From assembly GCA_019635535.1 (NCBI GenBank), contig JAHBZH010000001.1, positions 2,446,995-2,510,994 on the forward strand: DNA of 64,000 nt, given 5' to 3'. A model generated the notes under the pieces. It did no database searches and was not told where the DNA came from. It worked only from the letters and a program-made list of their open reading frames with translations. Positions 25,794 to 35,185 of the stretch are shown here, one piece after another (position 1 is the stretch's first letter; each line of letters begins with the position of its first letter). The position numbers and the translations under genes are program-made. This DNA comes from Sphingomonas sp. Lineage in GTDB: Bacteria; Pseudomonadota; Alphaproteobacteria; Sphingomonadales; Sphingomonadaceae.

Positions 25794-28358
25794 ATGGCGC
25801 AGCAGGAGGTGGTTCTCGTCACCGGCGCGAGCGGGTTCATCGGGAGCGCGGTGATCGAGCGCCTGGCCGGCCGCTACCGGCTGGTCGGGCTGGACCGGCC
25901 CGGGCCGCCCGATCCGCCTTCCGCGGCGCGGACGGTCGATATCGACCTCGGAAGCGACGACTCCGTGCGCGAGGCGCTCGCGACGGTGCGCGCCGAGTTC
26001 GGTTCCCGGATCGCTTCGGTGGTCCATCTCGCGGCCTATTACGACGTCTCCGGCGAGCCGAACCCGCTTTACGACGAGATCACCGTCGAGGGCACGCGCC
26101 GGCTGATCGAGGCGCTGCGCGGATTCGAGGTCGGCCAGTTCGTCCTCGCCAGCACCATGCTCGTGCACCGGCCGACCCGGCGGCCGGACGAGAGGATCGA
26201 CGAGGACTGGCCGATCGATCCCCAATGGGCCTACCCCCAATCCAAGGTCGAAGCCGAGAAGATGCTGCGCGAGACGCGCGGCGGCATGCCGGCGGTGATG
26301 CTGCGCATCGCCGGCGTCTATGACGATATCGGCCATTCGCCGTTCGTCGCCCAGCAGATTTCGCGCATCTACGAGCATCGCCTGACCGCGCATCTCTATC
26401 CCGGCATGCTCTGCGCGAACCAGTCCTTCGTCCATCTCGACGACCTCACCGAGGCGGTCGCGCGGCTGATCGAACGGCGCGGCGAGCTCCCGGAAGAGCT
26501 GCCGCTGCTCGTCGGCGAGCCGGAGGCGCTCGGCTATGAGGAGGTGCAGAACATCATCGGCTGCGCGCTCCACGGCGAGGAGTGGACGACGATCCGCGTG
26601 CCGCAAGCGCTCGCCGAAGCCGGGACCTGGCTGCAGGAGGAGGTGCTCGGCCAGGACAATTTCATCAAGCCCTGGATGGTCGAGGCGGCCAACGATCACT
26701 ATATCCTCGACATCGGCCGCGCCCGCTCGCTCCTCGATTGGCAGCCGGAGCACCGGCTCGGCGACACCCTCCCCGGGATGGTCGAGGCGCTGAAGCGCGA
26801 CCCGGTCGGCTGGTACAGGGAGAACAAGCTCAATCCCGCGCTCGTCGCCTGGCACGGACCATCGCCGCGCGGGAAGGAAGGCGACGGATCGCGGGAAGCC
26901 GGTCCCGGCGAGGCGAGCGGGATGCCGGATGGCGGCCACGGCCATGAGGCGATGATGGCACAGGATGCGCGCCGCACGCGCTGGGCCCATTTCGCCAATA
27001 TCGGCCTCGGCCTGTGGCTCGCCTCCAGCCCGCTGGTCTTCGGCCTCGCCGATCCCGCCTCGGTGCCGGAAGCTGTGCGCGCGGTCACCGCCGAGCGCGG
27101 ACTTGCCCCCATCGAATGGCGCAGCCTGATGCTGGCCTGGAACGACGTCGCGACCGGCCTCCTGATCGCCCTGTTCGGCGCGCTCTCGCTTTCGAACCGG
27201 ACTGCCTGGTTCGGGCAATGGGCCAATTGCTTCGCCGGCCTCTGGCTGCTGTTCGTGCCGCTGCTGCTCTGGGCGCCGAGCCCGGCGGTCTATTCCAACG
27301 AGATGCTGGTCGGCGCGCTGGTCATCGCCTTCTCGGTACTGGTGCCGATGATGCCCGGAATGGACATGAAGGGGATGATGGACCCGGTCTCCGTGCCGCC
27401 GGGCTGGACCTATTCGCCCTCGACCGCCGCGCAGCGTTTCCCGATCGTCGTGATGGGCGTCATCGGGCTGCTCGTCTCGCGGCATCTCACCGCCTACCAG
27501 CTCGGTCATGTCGACGCCGCCTGGGAGCCGTTCTTCGCGGGCTCGCCCACCGACCCGCGCAACGGCACCGAGGAGATCATCACTTCCTATGTCTCGCGCG
27601 CCTGGCCGATCCCCGACGCCGGGCTCGGCGCGGTGAGCTACCTGATCGAGATATTGATGGCGGTGATGGGCACGCGAACGCGCTGGCGGACCATGCCCTG
27701 GATGGTGACCTTCTTCGGCATCCTGGTCGTGCCGCTCGGCGTCGTCAGCATCTATTTCATCATCATCCAGCCGATCCTGCTCGCCACCTGGAGCACGCCG
27801 GCGCTGATCGCCGGCCTGGCGATGCTGATCATGATCCCGTTCGCGCTCGACGAGCTCGTCGCGATGGGCCAGTTCCTGGTCTGGTCGCGCCGGCGCGGCA
27901 GACCGCTCGTCCGCACCTTCTTCAAGGGCGGCGCGGTCGAGGCCGGCGAGGAATATGAGGGGGACGCGATGGACGCGGCGCGCCCGGCCTGGGCCGAGGC
28001 CAGGCGCGGGGTCACCCTGCCCAAGACGCTCGCCGCGAGCATCGCGATCGGCCTGTTCCTGATGCTGACCCGGATCCTGCTCGGCACGACCGGCGCGATG
28101 GCGAACAGCGATCATCTGGTCGGCGCGCTCGTCATCACGGTGGCGATCATCGCCACGGCCGAGGTCGCCCGCCCGCTGCGCTTCGCGAACGCCGCGCTCG
28201 GGCTCTGGCTGATGACCGCACCCTGGCTGCTCGAGGGCGGGAGCGGCCTGGCGAGCGTGCTCGGCGCCGGGCTCGGCTTCGCGCTCGTCATGCTCAGCCT
28301 GCCGCGGGGGCCCCGCAGCAGCGAGCATTATGCCGGATGGGACCGGTTCGTCGTATAA
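25794..28358 (+). CDS. NAD-dependent epimerase/SDR fused to VKOR-like and SPW-repeat membrane domains
   Basis: 854 aa. Residues 1-320 are an extended SDR: VLVTGASGFIGSAVIERLAG (NAD motif) and YPQSKVEAEKM (catalytic Tyr and Lys). After a linker, residues about 395-520 hold an SPW-type repeat (GLWLASSPLVFG), then a region like bacterial VKOR membrane proteins (SRHLTAYQLGHVDAAWEPFF, SRAWPIPDAGLGAVSYL) and a second SPW-like part (LWLMTAPWLLEGG). The expected redox cysteines appear replaced (ATWSTPALIAGL). Found in copper islands; function unknown. Confidence 0.82.
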   Translation: MAQQEVVLVTGASGFIGSAVIERLAGRYRLVGLDRPGPPDPPSAARTVDIDLGSDDSVREALATVRAEFGSRIASVVHLAAYYDVSGEPNPLYDEITVEGTRRLIEALRGFEVGQFVLASTMLVHRPTRRPDERIDEDWPIDPQWAYPQSKVEAEKMLRETRGGMPAVMLRIAGVYDDIGHSPFVAQQISRIYEHRLTAHLYPGMLCANQSFVHLDDLTEAVARLIERRGELPEELPLLVGEPEALGYEEVQNIIGCALHGEEWTTIRVPQALAEAGTWLQEEVLGQDNFIKPWMVEAANDHYILDIGRARSLLDWQPEHRLGDTLPGMVEALKRDPVGWYRENKLNPALVAWHGPSPRGKEGDGSREAGPGEASGMPDGGHGHEAMMAQDARRTRWAHFANIGLGLWLASSPLVFGLADPASVPEAVRAVTAERGLAPIEWRSLMLAWNDVATGLLIALFGALSLSNRTAWFGQWANCFAGLWLLFVPLLLWAPSPAVYSNEMLVGALVIAFSVLVPMMPGMDMKGMMDPVSVPPGWTYSPSTAAQRFPIVVMGVIGLLVSRHLTAYQLGHVDAAWEPFFAGSPTDPRNGTEEIITSYVSRAWPIPDAGLGAVSYLIEILMAVMGTRTRWRTMPWMVTFFGILVVPLGVVSIYFIIIQPILLATWSTPALIAGLAMLIMIPFALDELVAMGQFLVWSRRRGRPLVRTFFKGGAVEAGEEYEGDAMDAARPAWAEARRGVTLPKTLAASIAIGLFLMLTRILLGTTGAMANSDHLVGALVITVAIIATAEVARPLRFANAALGLWLMTAPWLLEGGSGLASVLGAGLGFALVMLSLPRGPRSSEHYAGWDRFVV

Positions 28359-28380
28359 GTTGGGGGGCTCCATGACAGGC

Positions 28381-28411
28381 TTGACCTTCCAGTTGCTGGA
28401 ACGTGCATCAA
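28381..28411 (+). promoter_or_regulatory. CueR/MerR-type promoter of the P-type ATPase operon
   Basis: TTGACC (28,381-28,386), a 19-bp spacer with the perfect dyad TTCCAG-TTG-CTGGAA (28,387-28,401), and CATCAA as -10 (28,406). Long spacer plus dyad is the arrangement twisted into activity by MerR-family proteins, and the operon it precedes ends in a cueR-like gene. Known CueR operators have the same CCTTCC..GGAA(G)G core. Confidence 0.72.
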
Positions 28412-28445
28412 CCTCCGCGACTCGGGACTTGCCGAAGGAAGGCTG

Positions 28446-30797
28446 ATGATGAACCAGACGAACTGCTGCCATGGTGCGAAGAGCGCCAGGACGACCGGCA
28501 CTGCGATCGACCCGGTGTGCGGGATGTCGGTCGATCCCGCGACGACGCCGCATCACGCCAGCCACGTGGGCGAGGACTATTATTTCTGCTCGGCCAAGTG
28601 CCGCGAGCGCTTCGCGGCGCGGCCAGAGCTGTTTCTCGATCCCGACCGCCGCCCGATGGATTCGGCGCCCGAGGACGCGATCTATACCTGCCCGATGCAC
28701 CCGGAGATCGAGCAGGTCGGGCCGGGTACCTGCCCGATCTGCGGCATGGCGCTCGAGCCCAAGGCGTTCGCGCTCACCGAGGGCCCGTCCGAGGAATATC
28801 TCGACATGCGCCGTCGCTTCGTCGTCTCGGCGGTGCTGACCGCGCCGCTCGCGATCCTGGTGATGCTGCGCCACTTCTGGCCGATGAGCGTCGAGATGGT
28901 CGGCGCGCGCGCGCTCGACTGGACCGAGCTCGTCGTCGCCACGCCGGTCGTGCTGTGGGGCGGTTGGCCGTTCTTCGTGCGTGGCTGGCAGAGCCTGCTG
29001 ACGCGGCATCTCAACATGTTCACGCTGATCGCGATCGGGACCGGCGTCGCCTGGGCCTATTCGCTGGTGGGCGCCGTCGCGCCTCAGATCTTCCCGCCCG
29101 CCTTTCGCATGCACCATGGCGGCGTCGGCCTCTATTTCGAGGCTGCCGCCGTCATCGTCACCCTGGTGCTTCTCGGCCAGGTCCTCGAGCTGCGCGCGCG
29201 CGAGCAGACCGGATCGGCGATCCGCGCCCTGCTCGATCTCGCGCCCAAGACGGCGCACCTCGTCGAGGACGGGGGCGAGCGGACCATCCCGCTCGATCTC
29301 GTCCGCGCCGGCGACCGGCTGCGCGTGAAGCCGGGCGAGGCCGTGCCGGTCGACGGCGTGATTGCCGACGGCCGCTCCGCGCTCGACGAATCCATGCTGA
29401 CCGGCGAGCCTATTCCGGTCGAGAAGGGCAAGGGCGATCCCGTCACGGGCGGCTCGCTCAACGGCGACGGCAGCTTCGTGATGACGGCCGAGCGGGTCGG
29501 CGCGGAGACGATGCTCGCCCGCATCGTGCAGATGGTCGCCGAGGCGCAGCGCAGCCAGGCGCCGATCCAGCGCAAGGTCGATCAGGTCTCGGGCTGGTTC
29601 GTGCCGGCGGTGATCCTGGTCGCCGTCGCCGCCTTCGCCTTCTGGTCCGTCTTCGCGCCGCCGCCGAGCGTGCCGTTCGCGCTGATCGCGGCGGTGTCGG
29701 TGCTGATCATCGCCTGCCCCTGCGCGCTCGGCCTCGCCACGCCGATGTCGATCATGGTCGGGGTCGGCAAGGGCGCCCAGCACGGCGTGCTGATCAAGAA
29801 TGCGGAGGCGCTGGAGCGCTTCGCCGCGGTCGACACGGTCGTCGTGGACAAGACCGGGACGCTGACCGAAGGCAAGCCGGCGCTGGTCGCGATCGAGACC
29901 GCGAACGGGCACCGTCCCGAGGAGCTGCTGAGCCTCGCCGCCTCGCTCGAAGGATCGAGCGCGCATCCGCTCGCCCACGCGATCGTCGCGGCGGCGGAGG
30001 AGCAAGGCGCGCCGCTGCGTCCCGTCGAGGACTTCGCCTCGGTGAGCGGCAAGGGCGTGGCCGGGCGGATCGACGGCCGGCGGGTCGCGATCGGCAACGC
30101 GGCGATGATGGCCGGAGAAGGCGCCGACCCGGCCGCGCTGGAGGCCCAGGCGGGCCGCCATCGCGACGAAGGGGCGACCGTGATGTTCCTCGCCGTGGAC
30201 GGCACGGCCGCCGGCCTGATCGCGGTCGCCGACCGGATCAAGCCGACGACGCGGCAGGCGGTCGACGCGCTCCACGCCGAAGGCTTGCGGATCATCATGC
30301 TGACCGGCGACAATGAGCGCACCGCGCGCGCCGTCGCGCGGACGCTCGGCATCGACGAGGTGGTCGCCGAAGTGCTGCCCGAGGACAAGGACCAGGCGAT
30401 CGCCCGCCTCAAGCGGGAGGGCCGGGTAGTCGCGATGGCCGGCGACGGCGTCAACGACGCCCCGGCGCTCGCACGCGCCGACATCGGCATCGCGATGGGC
30501 ACCGGCGCCGACGTCGCGGTCGAGAGCGCCGGCGTGACGCTGGTGAAGGGCGATCTCATCGGCATGGTCCGCGCGCGGCGCCTGTCGCGCGCGGTCACCG
30601 CCAACATTCGCCAGAATCTGCTCTTCGCCTTCGGCTATAATGCCCTCGGCGTTCCGATCGCGGCGGGGGTGCTCTATCCGGTCTTCGGACTGCTGCTGAG
30701 CCCGATGATCGCGGCCCTGGCGATGAGCCTGTCGTCGGTCTCGGTGATCGGCAACGCGCTGCGGCTTCGCAGCCTCGACCTCGCGCTACGGCAATGA
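28446..30797 (+). CDS. Copper-exporting P1B-type ATPase
   Basis: 783 aa; a second ATG follows immediately. Instead of a classic CxxC domain the N-terminus has a YHS domain ([23 protein letters not shown]) and a heavy-metal-binding domain ([20 protein letters not shown]). Then the ATPase core: TGEP, the membrane CPC ([11 protein letters not shown]), phosphorylation [14 protein letters not shown] and GDGVND. It pumps Cu(I) out of the cytoplasm. It is coupled by 4 bp to the methyltransferase. Confidence 0.94.
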   Translation: MMNQTNCCHGAKSARTTGTAIDPVCGMSVDPATTPHHASHVGEDYYFCSAKCRERFAARPELFLDPDRRPMDSAPEDAIYTCPMHPEIEQVGPGTCPICGMALEPKAFALTEGPSEEYLDMRRRFVVSAVLTAPLAILVMLRHFWPMSVEMVGARALDWTELVVATPVVLWGGWPFFVRGWQSLLTRHLNMFTLIAIGTGVAWAYSLVGAVAPQIFPPAFRMHHGGVGLYFEAAAVIVTLVLLGQVLELRAREQTGSAIRALLDLAPKTAHLVEDGGERTIPLDLVRAGDRLRVKPGEAVPVDGVIADGRSALDESMLTGEPIPVEKGKGDPVTGGSLNGDGSFVMTAERVGAETMLARIVQMVAEAQRSQAPIQRKVDQVSGWFVPAVILVAVAAFAFWSVFAPPPSVPFALIAAVSVLIIACPCALGLATPMSIMVGVGKGAQHGVLIKNAEALERFAAVDTVVVDKTGTLTEGKPALVAIETANGHRPEELLSLAASLEGSSAHPLAHAIVAAAEEQGAPLRPVEDFASVSGKGVAGRIDGRRVAIGNAAMMAGEGADPAALEAQAGRHRDEGATVMFLAVDGTAAGLIAVADRIKPTTRQAVDALHAEGLRIIMLTGDNERTARAVARTLGIDEVVAEVLPEDKDQAIARLKREGRVVAMAGDGVNDAPALARADIGIAMGTGADVAVESAGVTLVKGDLIGMVRARRLSRAVTANIRQNLLFAFGYNALGVPIAAGVLYPVFGLLLSPMIAALAMSLSSVSVIGNALRLRSLDLALRQ

Positions 30798-31471
30798 GCG
30801 TGCGCGCCCTCGCTCATACGCCGCCGCTCGGTCATGCCGCGCTCACCCCGCTCTACGATTCGGCCATCCGCCTGCTGACCCGGGAAAGGCGGTGGCGCGC
30901 GGCCCTGGTCGACCAGGTGGATCCGGGCGAGGGCGACCGCATTCTCGACGTCGGCTGCGGCACCGGCTCCCTTCTGCTCGCCCTTGCGCGCCGTTCCCCC
31001 GACGCGGAGCTCATCGGGATCGATCCCGACGAGGAGGCGATCGGGCGCGCGCGCGCCAAGCTCGCTGGCTACCCTCAGGTCCGACTGCTTCAGGGCAACC
31101 TCGAACCTGGCCGGCTTCCGTCGCGCTGGCTGCCGACCAAGATCGTCTCGAGCCTGGTCTTCCACCAGGTACCGCTGGCGGGGAAGCGCGCGCTCCTGCG
31201 CGCGTTCCGGCGCCTGCTGCCCGAAGGCGGTGAGTTCCATCTGGCCGATTACGCAGAGCAGCGATCACGGGCGATGCGCCTGGCCTTCCGGATGACCGTC
31301 CAGATGCTCGACGGCGTCGAGGACACTCAGCCGAACGCGGATGGGGTGCTCGAGCCGATGATGCGCGAGGCCGGCTTCGCGGTTCGGGAGACGGCGCGCG
31401 TCGCGACCCCGACCGGCGAGATCTCGCTCTTCGCCGCGCGGGCCGTCTCCGGGGAGGAAAGCGGAACATGA
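30794..31471 (+). CDS. Class I SAM-dependent methyltransferase in the copper ATPase operon
   Basis: 225 aa. SAM-binding motif [16 protein letters not shown] (about 50-64), acidic motif GIDPDEEAI and [11 protein letters not shown]. It overlaps the ATPase stop and the cueR start by 4 bp each, so all three are made together under the CueR-type promoter. Substrate unknown; the tight coupling suggests a job linked to copper stress. Confidence 0.86.
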   Translation: MSVRALAHTPPLGHAALTPLYDSAIRLLTRERRWRAALVDQVDPGEGDRILDVGCGTGSLLLALARRSPDAELIGIDPDEEAIGRARAKLAGYPQVRLLQGNLEPGRLPSRWLPTKIVSSLVFHQVPLAGKRALLRAFRRLLPEGGEFHLADYAEQRSRAMRLAFRMTVQMLDGVEDTQPNADGVLEPMMREAGFAVRETARVATPTGEISLFAARAVSGEESGT

Positions 31472-31854
31472 ACATCGGACAAGCGGGAAGGCAGAGCGGT
31501 CTCACCGCCAAGACGATCCGCTATTATGAGCTGATCGGGCTGATCCGTCCCGGGCGGCGCGCGAACGGCTTTCGCGATTACGACCAGCGCGACATCCACG
31601 AGCTGCGCTTCGTCGCCCGCGCGCGTGGGCTCGGCTTCAGCGTCGAGGAGTGCCGGCATCTCCTCGACCTCTACCGCGACCGCGGGCGCGCCAGCGCCGA
31701 TGTCCGCGAGGCCGCCGCCGTCCATGTCCGGGCGATCCGCGCCAAGATCAGGGAGTTGCGCGCGATGGAACGGACTCTGGCCACGCTGATCGCCGATTGC
31801 GCGGGCGACGCGCGCCCCGATTGCCCGATCCTGGATCGTCTGTCCGGCCACTGA
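31468..31854 (+). CDS. cueR: CueR-type Cu(I)-responsive MerR regulator
   Basis: 128 aa. MerR N-terminus ([21 protein letters not shown], shown here only to 20 residues in function: HTH about 4-23), wing with RRANGFRDYDQRD. The metal loop at the C-terminus reads CAGDARPDCPI (Cys111 and Cys119), the two-cysteine pattern of Cu(I)/Ag(I)-sensing CueR. It probably activates the promoter at 28,381 and thus its own operon. Confidence 0.9.
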   Translation: MNIGQAGRQSGLTAKTIRYYELIGLIRPGRRANGFRDYDQRDIHELRFVARARGLGFSVEECRHLLDLYRDRGRASADVREAAAVHVRAIRAKIRELRAMERTLATLIADCAGDARPDCPILDRLSGH

Positions 31855-32017
31855 GTCCGGCCGGCGCCCCTGCGGCGACCCTGCCGCCGCAAACGCCCGT
31901 TTCGGTCAAGTCCGGTCGCGTCACGCCGGCGCTGCCCTCTCAGGGACGCCGACGCAATGGGAACCCGCGCTTCTCCGGCTTGTTCAGCCTGGAGAAAGGA
32001 TTCGCCGAGGTGCTGCC

Positions 32018-32356
32018 ATAGGCATCAGACATGTCCTTGCTGCTCTGGCCGCGCTGGCGCTCGCGGCGGCGCCGGCGCTCGCGCGCCTCGGGGAAGCCGC
32101 CGCCGCGGTCCCCGACCACCAGCTGCAGATGATGGCCCAGGGACATTGCGAGGCGCCACCTGACGCGCAGCGGGATTCCCCGCAACGGTCGACGCATACC
32201 TGCTGCCATTCCGCGTTCATGCCCGCCGCGGTTTGCCCGGCGCCACCCCAGTTCCTTACGACCAAGGCGTTGCGCCCATTGCCCGCCACCAGGGCCGCTC
32301 CGGCGCGCGCCTCCCATCAGGGCGACCTCGAGACCCCGCCGCCAAGATCGGCTTAG
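32018..32356 (+). CDS. Secreted His/Cys-rich small protein with a non-standard start
   Basis: From an ATA codon at 32,018 the frame reads GIRHVLAALAALALAAAPALA, a clean signal peptide, then QMMAQGHCEAPPD, HTCCHSAFMPAAVCP and on to TAG at 32,356 (112 aa). GAGG lies 7 bp before the ATA, where a start should be. The only in-frame ATG is at 32,129 and would lose the signal. So it is either a gene that starts at ATA or one damaged by an ATG-to-ATA change. It resembles the other small secreted metal proteins here. Confidence 0.5.
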   Translation: MGIRHVLAALAALALAAAPALARLGEAAAAVPDHQLQMMAQGHCEAPPDAQRDSPQRSTHTCCHSAFMPAAVCPAPPQFLTTKALRPLPATRAAPARASHQGDLETPPPRSA

Positions 32357-32491
32357 CCGGTGCCATTTTGCGGTCGCGGACGATCGGACCGCGGCCTCGT
32401 GACACCGGCCCGTCCCGAGATGTCGCACGCCCCCGAAGGCCGCGGCTTGGGCTGCCGGCCGGGGCAGCTAATCACCCATTCGGAGGAAATG

Positions 32492-33046
32492 ATGGAACAG
32501 AAGCATGAAATGAGCATGTCGTGGGGGAAGTTTGCCGGAATGATCGCGACCTCGGTGGCCGTGATGTTCTTCCTCATGTACCAGCTGATCTACAGCCTCG
32601 ACCACGCCACGTTCAGCGTGAACCGCCTGGTGGCGTCGTTCGTGATGGGCTGCGTGATGACGGTGATCATGCTCGGCTTCATGTGGTCGATGTACAAGGG
32701 CATGGCCGCCAAGGTCGGCGTCCTCGCGGGCGCGATCGTGCTGGGCATCGCCCTTCTGCTGGTCAACCGAAGCCAGGCGCTGATCGGCGACGTCGCCTTC
32801 ATGCGCTCGATGATCCCGCACCATTCGATCGCGATCAACAACGCCCGCAAGGCCGCGATCAGCGACCCGCGCGTGCGCGAGCTCGCCGACGAGATCATCG
32901 CCAGCCAGGTGCGCGAGATCGCGGAGATGAACATCCTCATCGAGGACATCGAAAGAAACGGCGAGCGCGGCAGCTCGGCGCTTCCCGCGCGGCCCGCGGA
33001 AGTCACGCCCGACATGCAGCCGAAGATCCGCGAAGCGGTCGAATAG
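32492..33046 (+). CDS. DUF305-type membrane protein
   Basis: 184 aa. An ATG three bases earlier is in frame, but the ribosome site GGAGG (32,482-32,486) is better spaced to 32,492. Three membrane helices ([46 protein letters not shown]) are followed by the DUF305 core [19 protein letters not shown] and [23 protein letters not shown]305 proteins are common in copper and silver islands; a metal-binding role of the MxxHH motif is inferred. Confidence 0.87.
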   Translation: MEQKHEMSMSWGKFAGMIATSVAVMFFLMYQLIYSLDHATFSVNRLVASFVMGCVMTVIMLGFMWSMYKGMAAKVGVLAGAIVLGIALLLVNRSQALIGDVAFMRSMIPHHSIAINNARKAAISDPRVRELADEIIASQVREIAEMNILIEDIERNGERGSSALPARPAEVTPDMQPKIREAVE

Positions 33047-33064
33047 AAAGGAGCCCGAAGCTCG

Positions 33065-33097
33065 CCCACGGCCGCCGCTCTTCCCGCGCGCCGTGGG
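33065..33097. terminator. Hairpin between convergent genes
   Basis: CCCACGGC (33,065-33,072) pairs with GCCGTGGG (33,090-33,097) over a 17-base loop, between the DUF305 stop and the MerR stop. Likely shared terminator for both. Confidence 0.55.
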
Positions 33098-33104
33098 GGC
33101 GCTT

Positions 33105-33527
33105 CTAGGTCAACGGACGATGGCTAGGTCCGCAATGGCTGTGGTCGCCCATCGCCTCGATGATTCGGCATGTGTCGACCCGGCCGCCGCGGCAGGATTC
33201 GACCATCTGCTTCAGTTCGTCCCGCAGCGTCTCGAGCCTTGCGATCTTGATTTCCACGTCGGTCAGGTGGCGCGAGGCTATCGAATCGACCTCGCCGCAG
33301 TCCCGATCGGGCTGCTCGGCCAGACCGATGAGGGAACGGATGTCGGCTATCTCGAACCCGAGTCCGCGAGCGTGCCTGATGAAGGCGAGCCGTTCGACAT
33401 CCTTGGGACCATAGTCGCGATAGTTGGAATCGGTCCGCCCCGGGCGCGGCAGCAGCCCGATCTTTTCATAATATCTGATCGTCTCGCTGTTGGCGCCGGT
33501 AGCCCCTGCGAGCTCCCCGATCTTCAT
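33105..33527 (-). CDS. MerR-family Zn/Cd/Pb regulator (ZntR/CadR/PbrR-like)
   Basis: 140 aa from ATG 33527; longer starts reach back into the operator region and are not needed. HTH and wing are standard (MKIGELAGATGANSETIRYY, then TDSNYRDYGPKDV). Metal-binding cysteines of the divalent group are at 77 (EQPDRDCGEV), 112 and 120 (SCRGGRVDTCR), with a His/Cys tail HSHCGPSH. It likely controls the czc-like genes through the two sites at 33,542 and 33,650. Confidence 0.88.
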   Translation of the reverse strand: MKIGELAGATGANSETIRYYEKIGLLPRPGRTDSNYRDYGPKDVERLAFIRHARGLGFEIADIRSLIGLAEQPDRDCGEVDSIASRHLTDVEIKIARLETLRDELKQMVESCRGGRVDTCRIIEAMGDHSHCGPSHRPLT

Positions 33528-33541
33528 CGCATCCGAGCCCC

Positions 33542-33572
33542 TGAACTCTCTAGTGGCTACAAGCCTCATAGG
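33542..33572 (+). promoter_or_regulatory. MerR operator-like site near the regulator start
   Basis: TGAACT, a 19-bp spacer with CTCTAGTGGCTACAAGCCT and CATAGG. The spacer shares AGTGGCTACA with the stronger site at 33,650. It lies 15 bp upstream of the merR start and so could serve autoregulation or be an older duplicate of the promoter. Confidence 0.45.
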
Positions 33573-33649
33573 GTGCCGCCACCGCCATTGGAAGCCGCGC
33601 CCCGCTTCAGCCACGGCCATCGCCTGCCGCCGCCCTCGATGAAAGACGC

Positions 33650-33680
33650 TTGACCCCGGAGTGGCTACAGGGTCCATAGC
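33650..33680 (+). promoter_or_regulatory. ZntR/PbrR-type promoter for the CDF/czc genes
   Basis: TTGACC (33,650), a 19-bp spacer CCGGAGTGGCTACAGGGTC, and CATAGC (33,675). The spacer layout GGAGTGGCTACAGGGT closely matches Pb/Zn-type MerR operators of the CTCTAGTAACTAGAGGGT kind. The first downstream gene begins 30 bp on. Confidence 0.72.
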
Positions 33681-33709
33681 CGTCGCGGCAACCTTGACGG
33701 AGTTTCCGC

Positions 33710-34345
33710 TTGTCCACCCGATGCTGCAGCCCCGCCGATGACGCCAAATCGTCGCCCGCGTGGTGCCGCGCGCTGTGGATCGCGCTCGCGGTCAACGCGC
33801 TCATGTTCGTCGTCGAACTGACGGCGGGCGCGCTTTCCGGATCACGCTCGCTGCAGGCCGATGCGCTCGATTTCCTGGGCGACGCCGCAAATTATGCGAT
33901 CAGCCTCGGCGTCGTCGGGCTGGCGCTGGCTTGGCGAGCCCGCGCGGCGCTGGTCAAGGGGGCGACCATCTTCGCCTTCGGCCTCTATGTCGCGCTGTCC
34001 GCCGCCTGGGCGGCGCTGGCCGGCGCAAGCCCGGACCCGGCGGTGATGGGCGCCGTCGGCACCCTGGCCCTGGCGGCCAATCTGGGCGTCGCCGTGCTGC
34101 TCTTTCGCTTCCGCAACGGCGATTCCAACATGCGCTCGGTCTGGATCTGCTCGCGCAACGACGCGCTCGGCAACATTGCGGTGCTGCTTGCCGCTCTGGG
34201 CGTGTTCGGCACCGGCTCCGCCTGGCCGGATTTGACGGTCGCCGCAATCATGGCCGCGCTCGCGCTCAGCGGCGGGTTTCAGATCATCCGGCAGGCGCGC
34301 TCGGAACTGGCGCAATCGCGCGAAGCGAAGGCGTGTGCGGCATGA
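33710..34345 (+). CDS. Short CDF-type cation transporter (membrane part only)
   Basis: 211 aa from a TTG start with GACGGAG 7 bp upstream. It has a Cys pair at the N-terminus (STRCCSPADD) and six membrane helices of the CDF type, with QADALDFLGDAANY and SRNDALGNIA in the positions of the usual HxxxD metal sites. It ends after the last helix and lacks the cytoplasmic domain found in the full CDF gene at 41,474. It exports Zn or similar ions, or acts as an assistant. Confidence 0.78.
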   Translation: MSTRCCSPADDAKSSPAWCRALWIALAVNALMFVVELTAGALSGSRSLQADALDFLGDAANYAISLGVVGLALAWRARAALVKGATIFAFGLYVALSAAWAALAGASPDPAVMGAVGTLALAANLGVAVLLFRFRNGDSNMRSVWICSRNDALGNIAVLLAALGVFGTGSAWPDLTVAAIMAALALSGGFQIIRQARSELAQSREAKACAA

Positions 34346-34806
34346 CGGACGAGGACGGACCGGGCGTCTTTGTGCCGCCGCCCTTGGTGTTCGGCGCGGC
34401 AACCGCCGCGGGCGTGCTTCTCGACGGCAATGCGCTCGAATGGCGGCACGTCACCCATCCGTCGCAATTTGCCGGAGCGGTCGTGGCCGTCGCCGGTCTC
34501 GTCCTCATCGCCATTTGTCTCGGGCTCTTTCGGCGTTTCCGGACCCGGCCGGAGCCGTGGGAGCCCGACCAAACCCTGATCCGGACGGGGGTTTACCGTT
34601 TCAGCCGTAATCCGATGTATCTCGGCATGGCGTTGACCTCCGCCGGCATCGCCATCTTCTTCGAAAGCCTCGTCGCCGCAATCCTGGTCGCATTCGTCGT
34701 CGTCGCGATCGACCGTCTCGTGATCCCGCGCGAAGAGCGCTATCTCGCGCGCCGGTTCGGGGCGGATTATAAGGCCTATCGCGACCGGGTGAGACGATGG
34801 CTGTGA
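34342..34806 (+). CDS. czcN: Isoprenylcysteine methyltransferase-like membrane protein (CzcN-like)
   Basis: 154 aa, overlapping the CDF gene by 4 bp. Membrane helices and the ICMT/PEMT signature YRFSRNPMYLGMALTSAGIA, EERYLARRFGADYKAYRDRV at the end. CzcN and NccN in metal-resistance clusters belong to this family; the place just before a czcI-like gene and czcCBA supports that name. Substrate unknown. Confidence 0.75.
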   Translation: MTDEDGPGVFVPPPLVFGAATAAGVLLDGNALEWRHVTHPSQFAGAVVAVAGLVLIAICLGLFRRFRTRPEPWEPDQTLIRTGVYRFSRNPMYLGMALTSAGIAIFFESLVAAILVAFVVVAIDRLVIPREERYLARRFGADYKAYRDRVRRWL

Positions 34807-34852
34807 TCCCGTCCTTCCCATTCGCGGTCCATTGCTGTTAGAGACCCCGCCG

Positions 34853-35185
34853 ATGCGACGCCTGCTGGCCTTCTTCTGCGTGCTGATGATGGCGCTGGTC
34901 GCCTGGTCGGCGACCGCCGCGCAGGCGACGGAGGCGTTCGAATGCGTCGAGATCAGCGGCGACGCCGCCGGCCATTTCGAAGGGGATGCCGATCAGGTGC
35001 CCGGCGATTCGGACAAGGGCACGACCCATCATCACGCCGTCTGCCACGGCCATTGCTCGGCCATCGCCGAGGTAGCCGCGTTCGGCTCGCCGCTGTCGCC
35101 GCCGGCGCGACGCGCCCGCACGTTCGAGACGCAAGTCCTGAGCGGCTCCGACCCCGGCCAGTCCTTGCGCCCCCCGATCGCCTGA
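34853..35185 (+). CDS. czcI: CzcI-like small secreted His/Cys protein
   Basis: 110 aa from ATG 34853 (an ATG is also possible 21 bases earlier in frame from TTG). Signal peptide LLAFFCVLMMALVAWSATAA, then a cluster THHHAVCHGHC (His59-61, Cys64, His65, His67, Cys68), a likely metal site. Size, export signal and position before czcC match CzcI, described as a regulator of czc expression. Sequence conservation of CzcI is low, so the name rests on context. Confidence 0.68.
   Translation: MRRLLAFFCVLMMALVAWSATAAQATEAFECVEISGDAAGHFEGDADQVPGDSDKGTTHHHAVCHGHCSAIAEVAAFGSPLSPPARRARTFETQVLSGSDPGQSLRPPIA

Noticed and set aside
21726..30275. Very long minus-strand frames (over 1000 and 1600 codons) opposite cusA and the copper ATPase
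   Set aside because: Products are full of Asp, Arg, His and Gln with no fold or motif; they mirror the codon pattern of the true genes.
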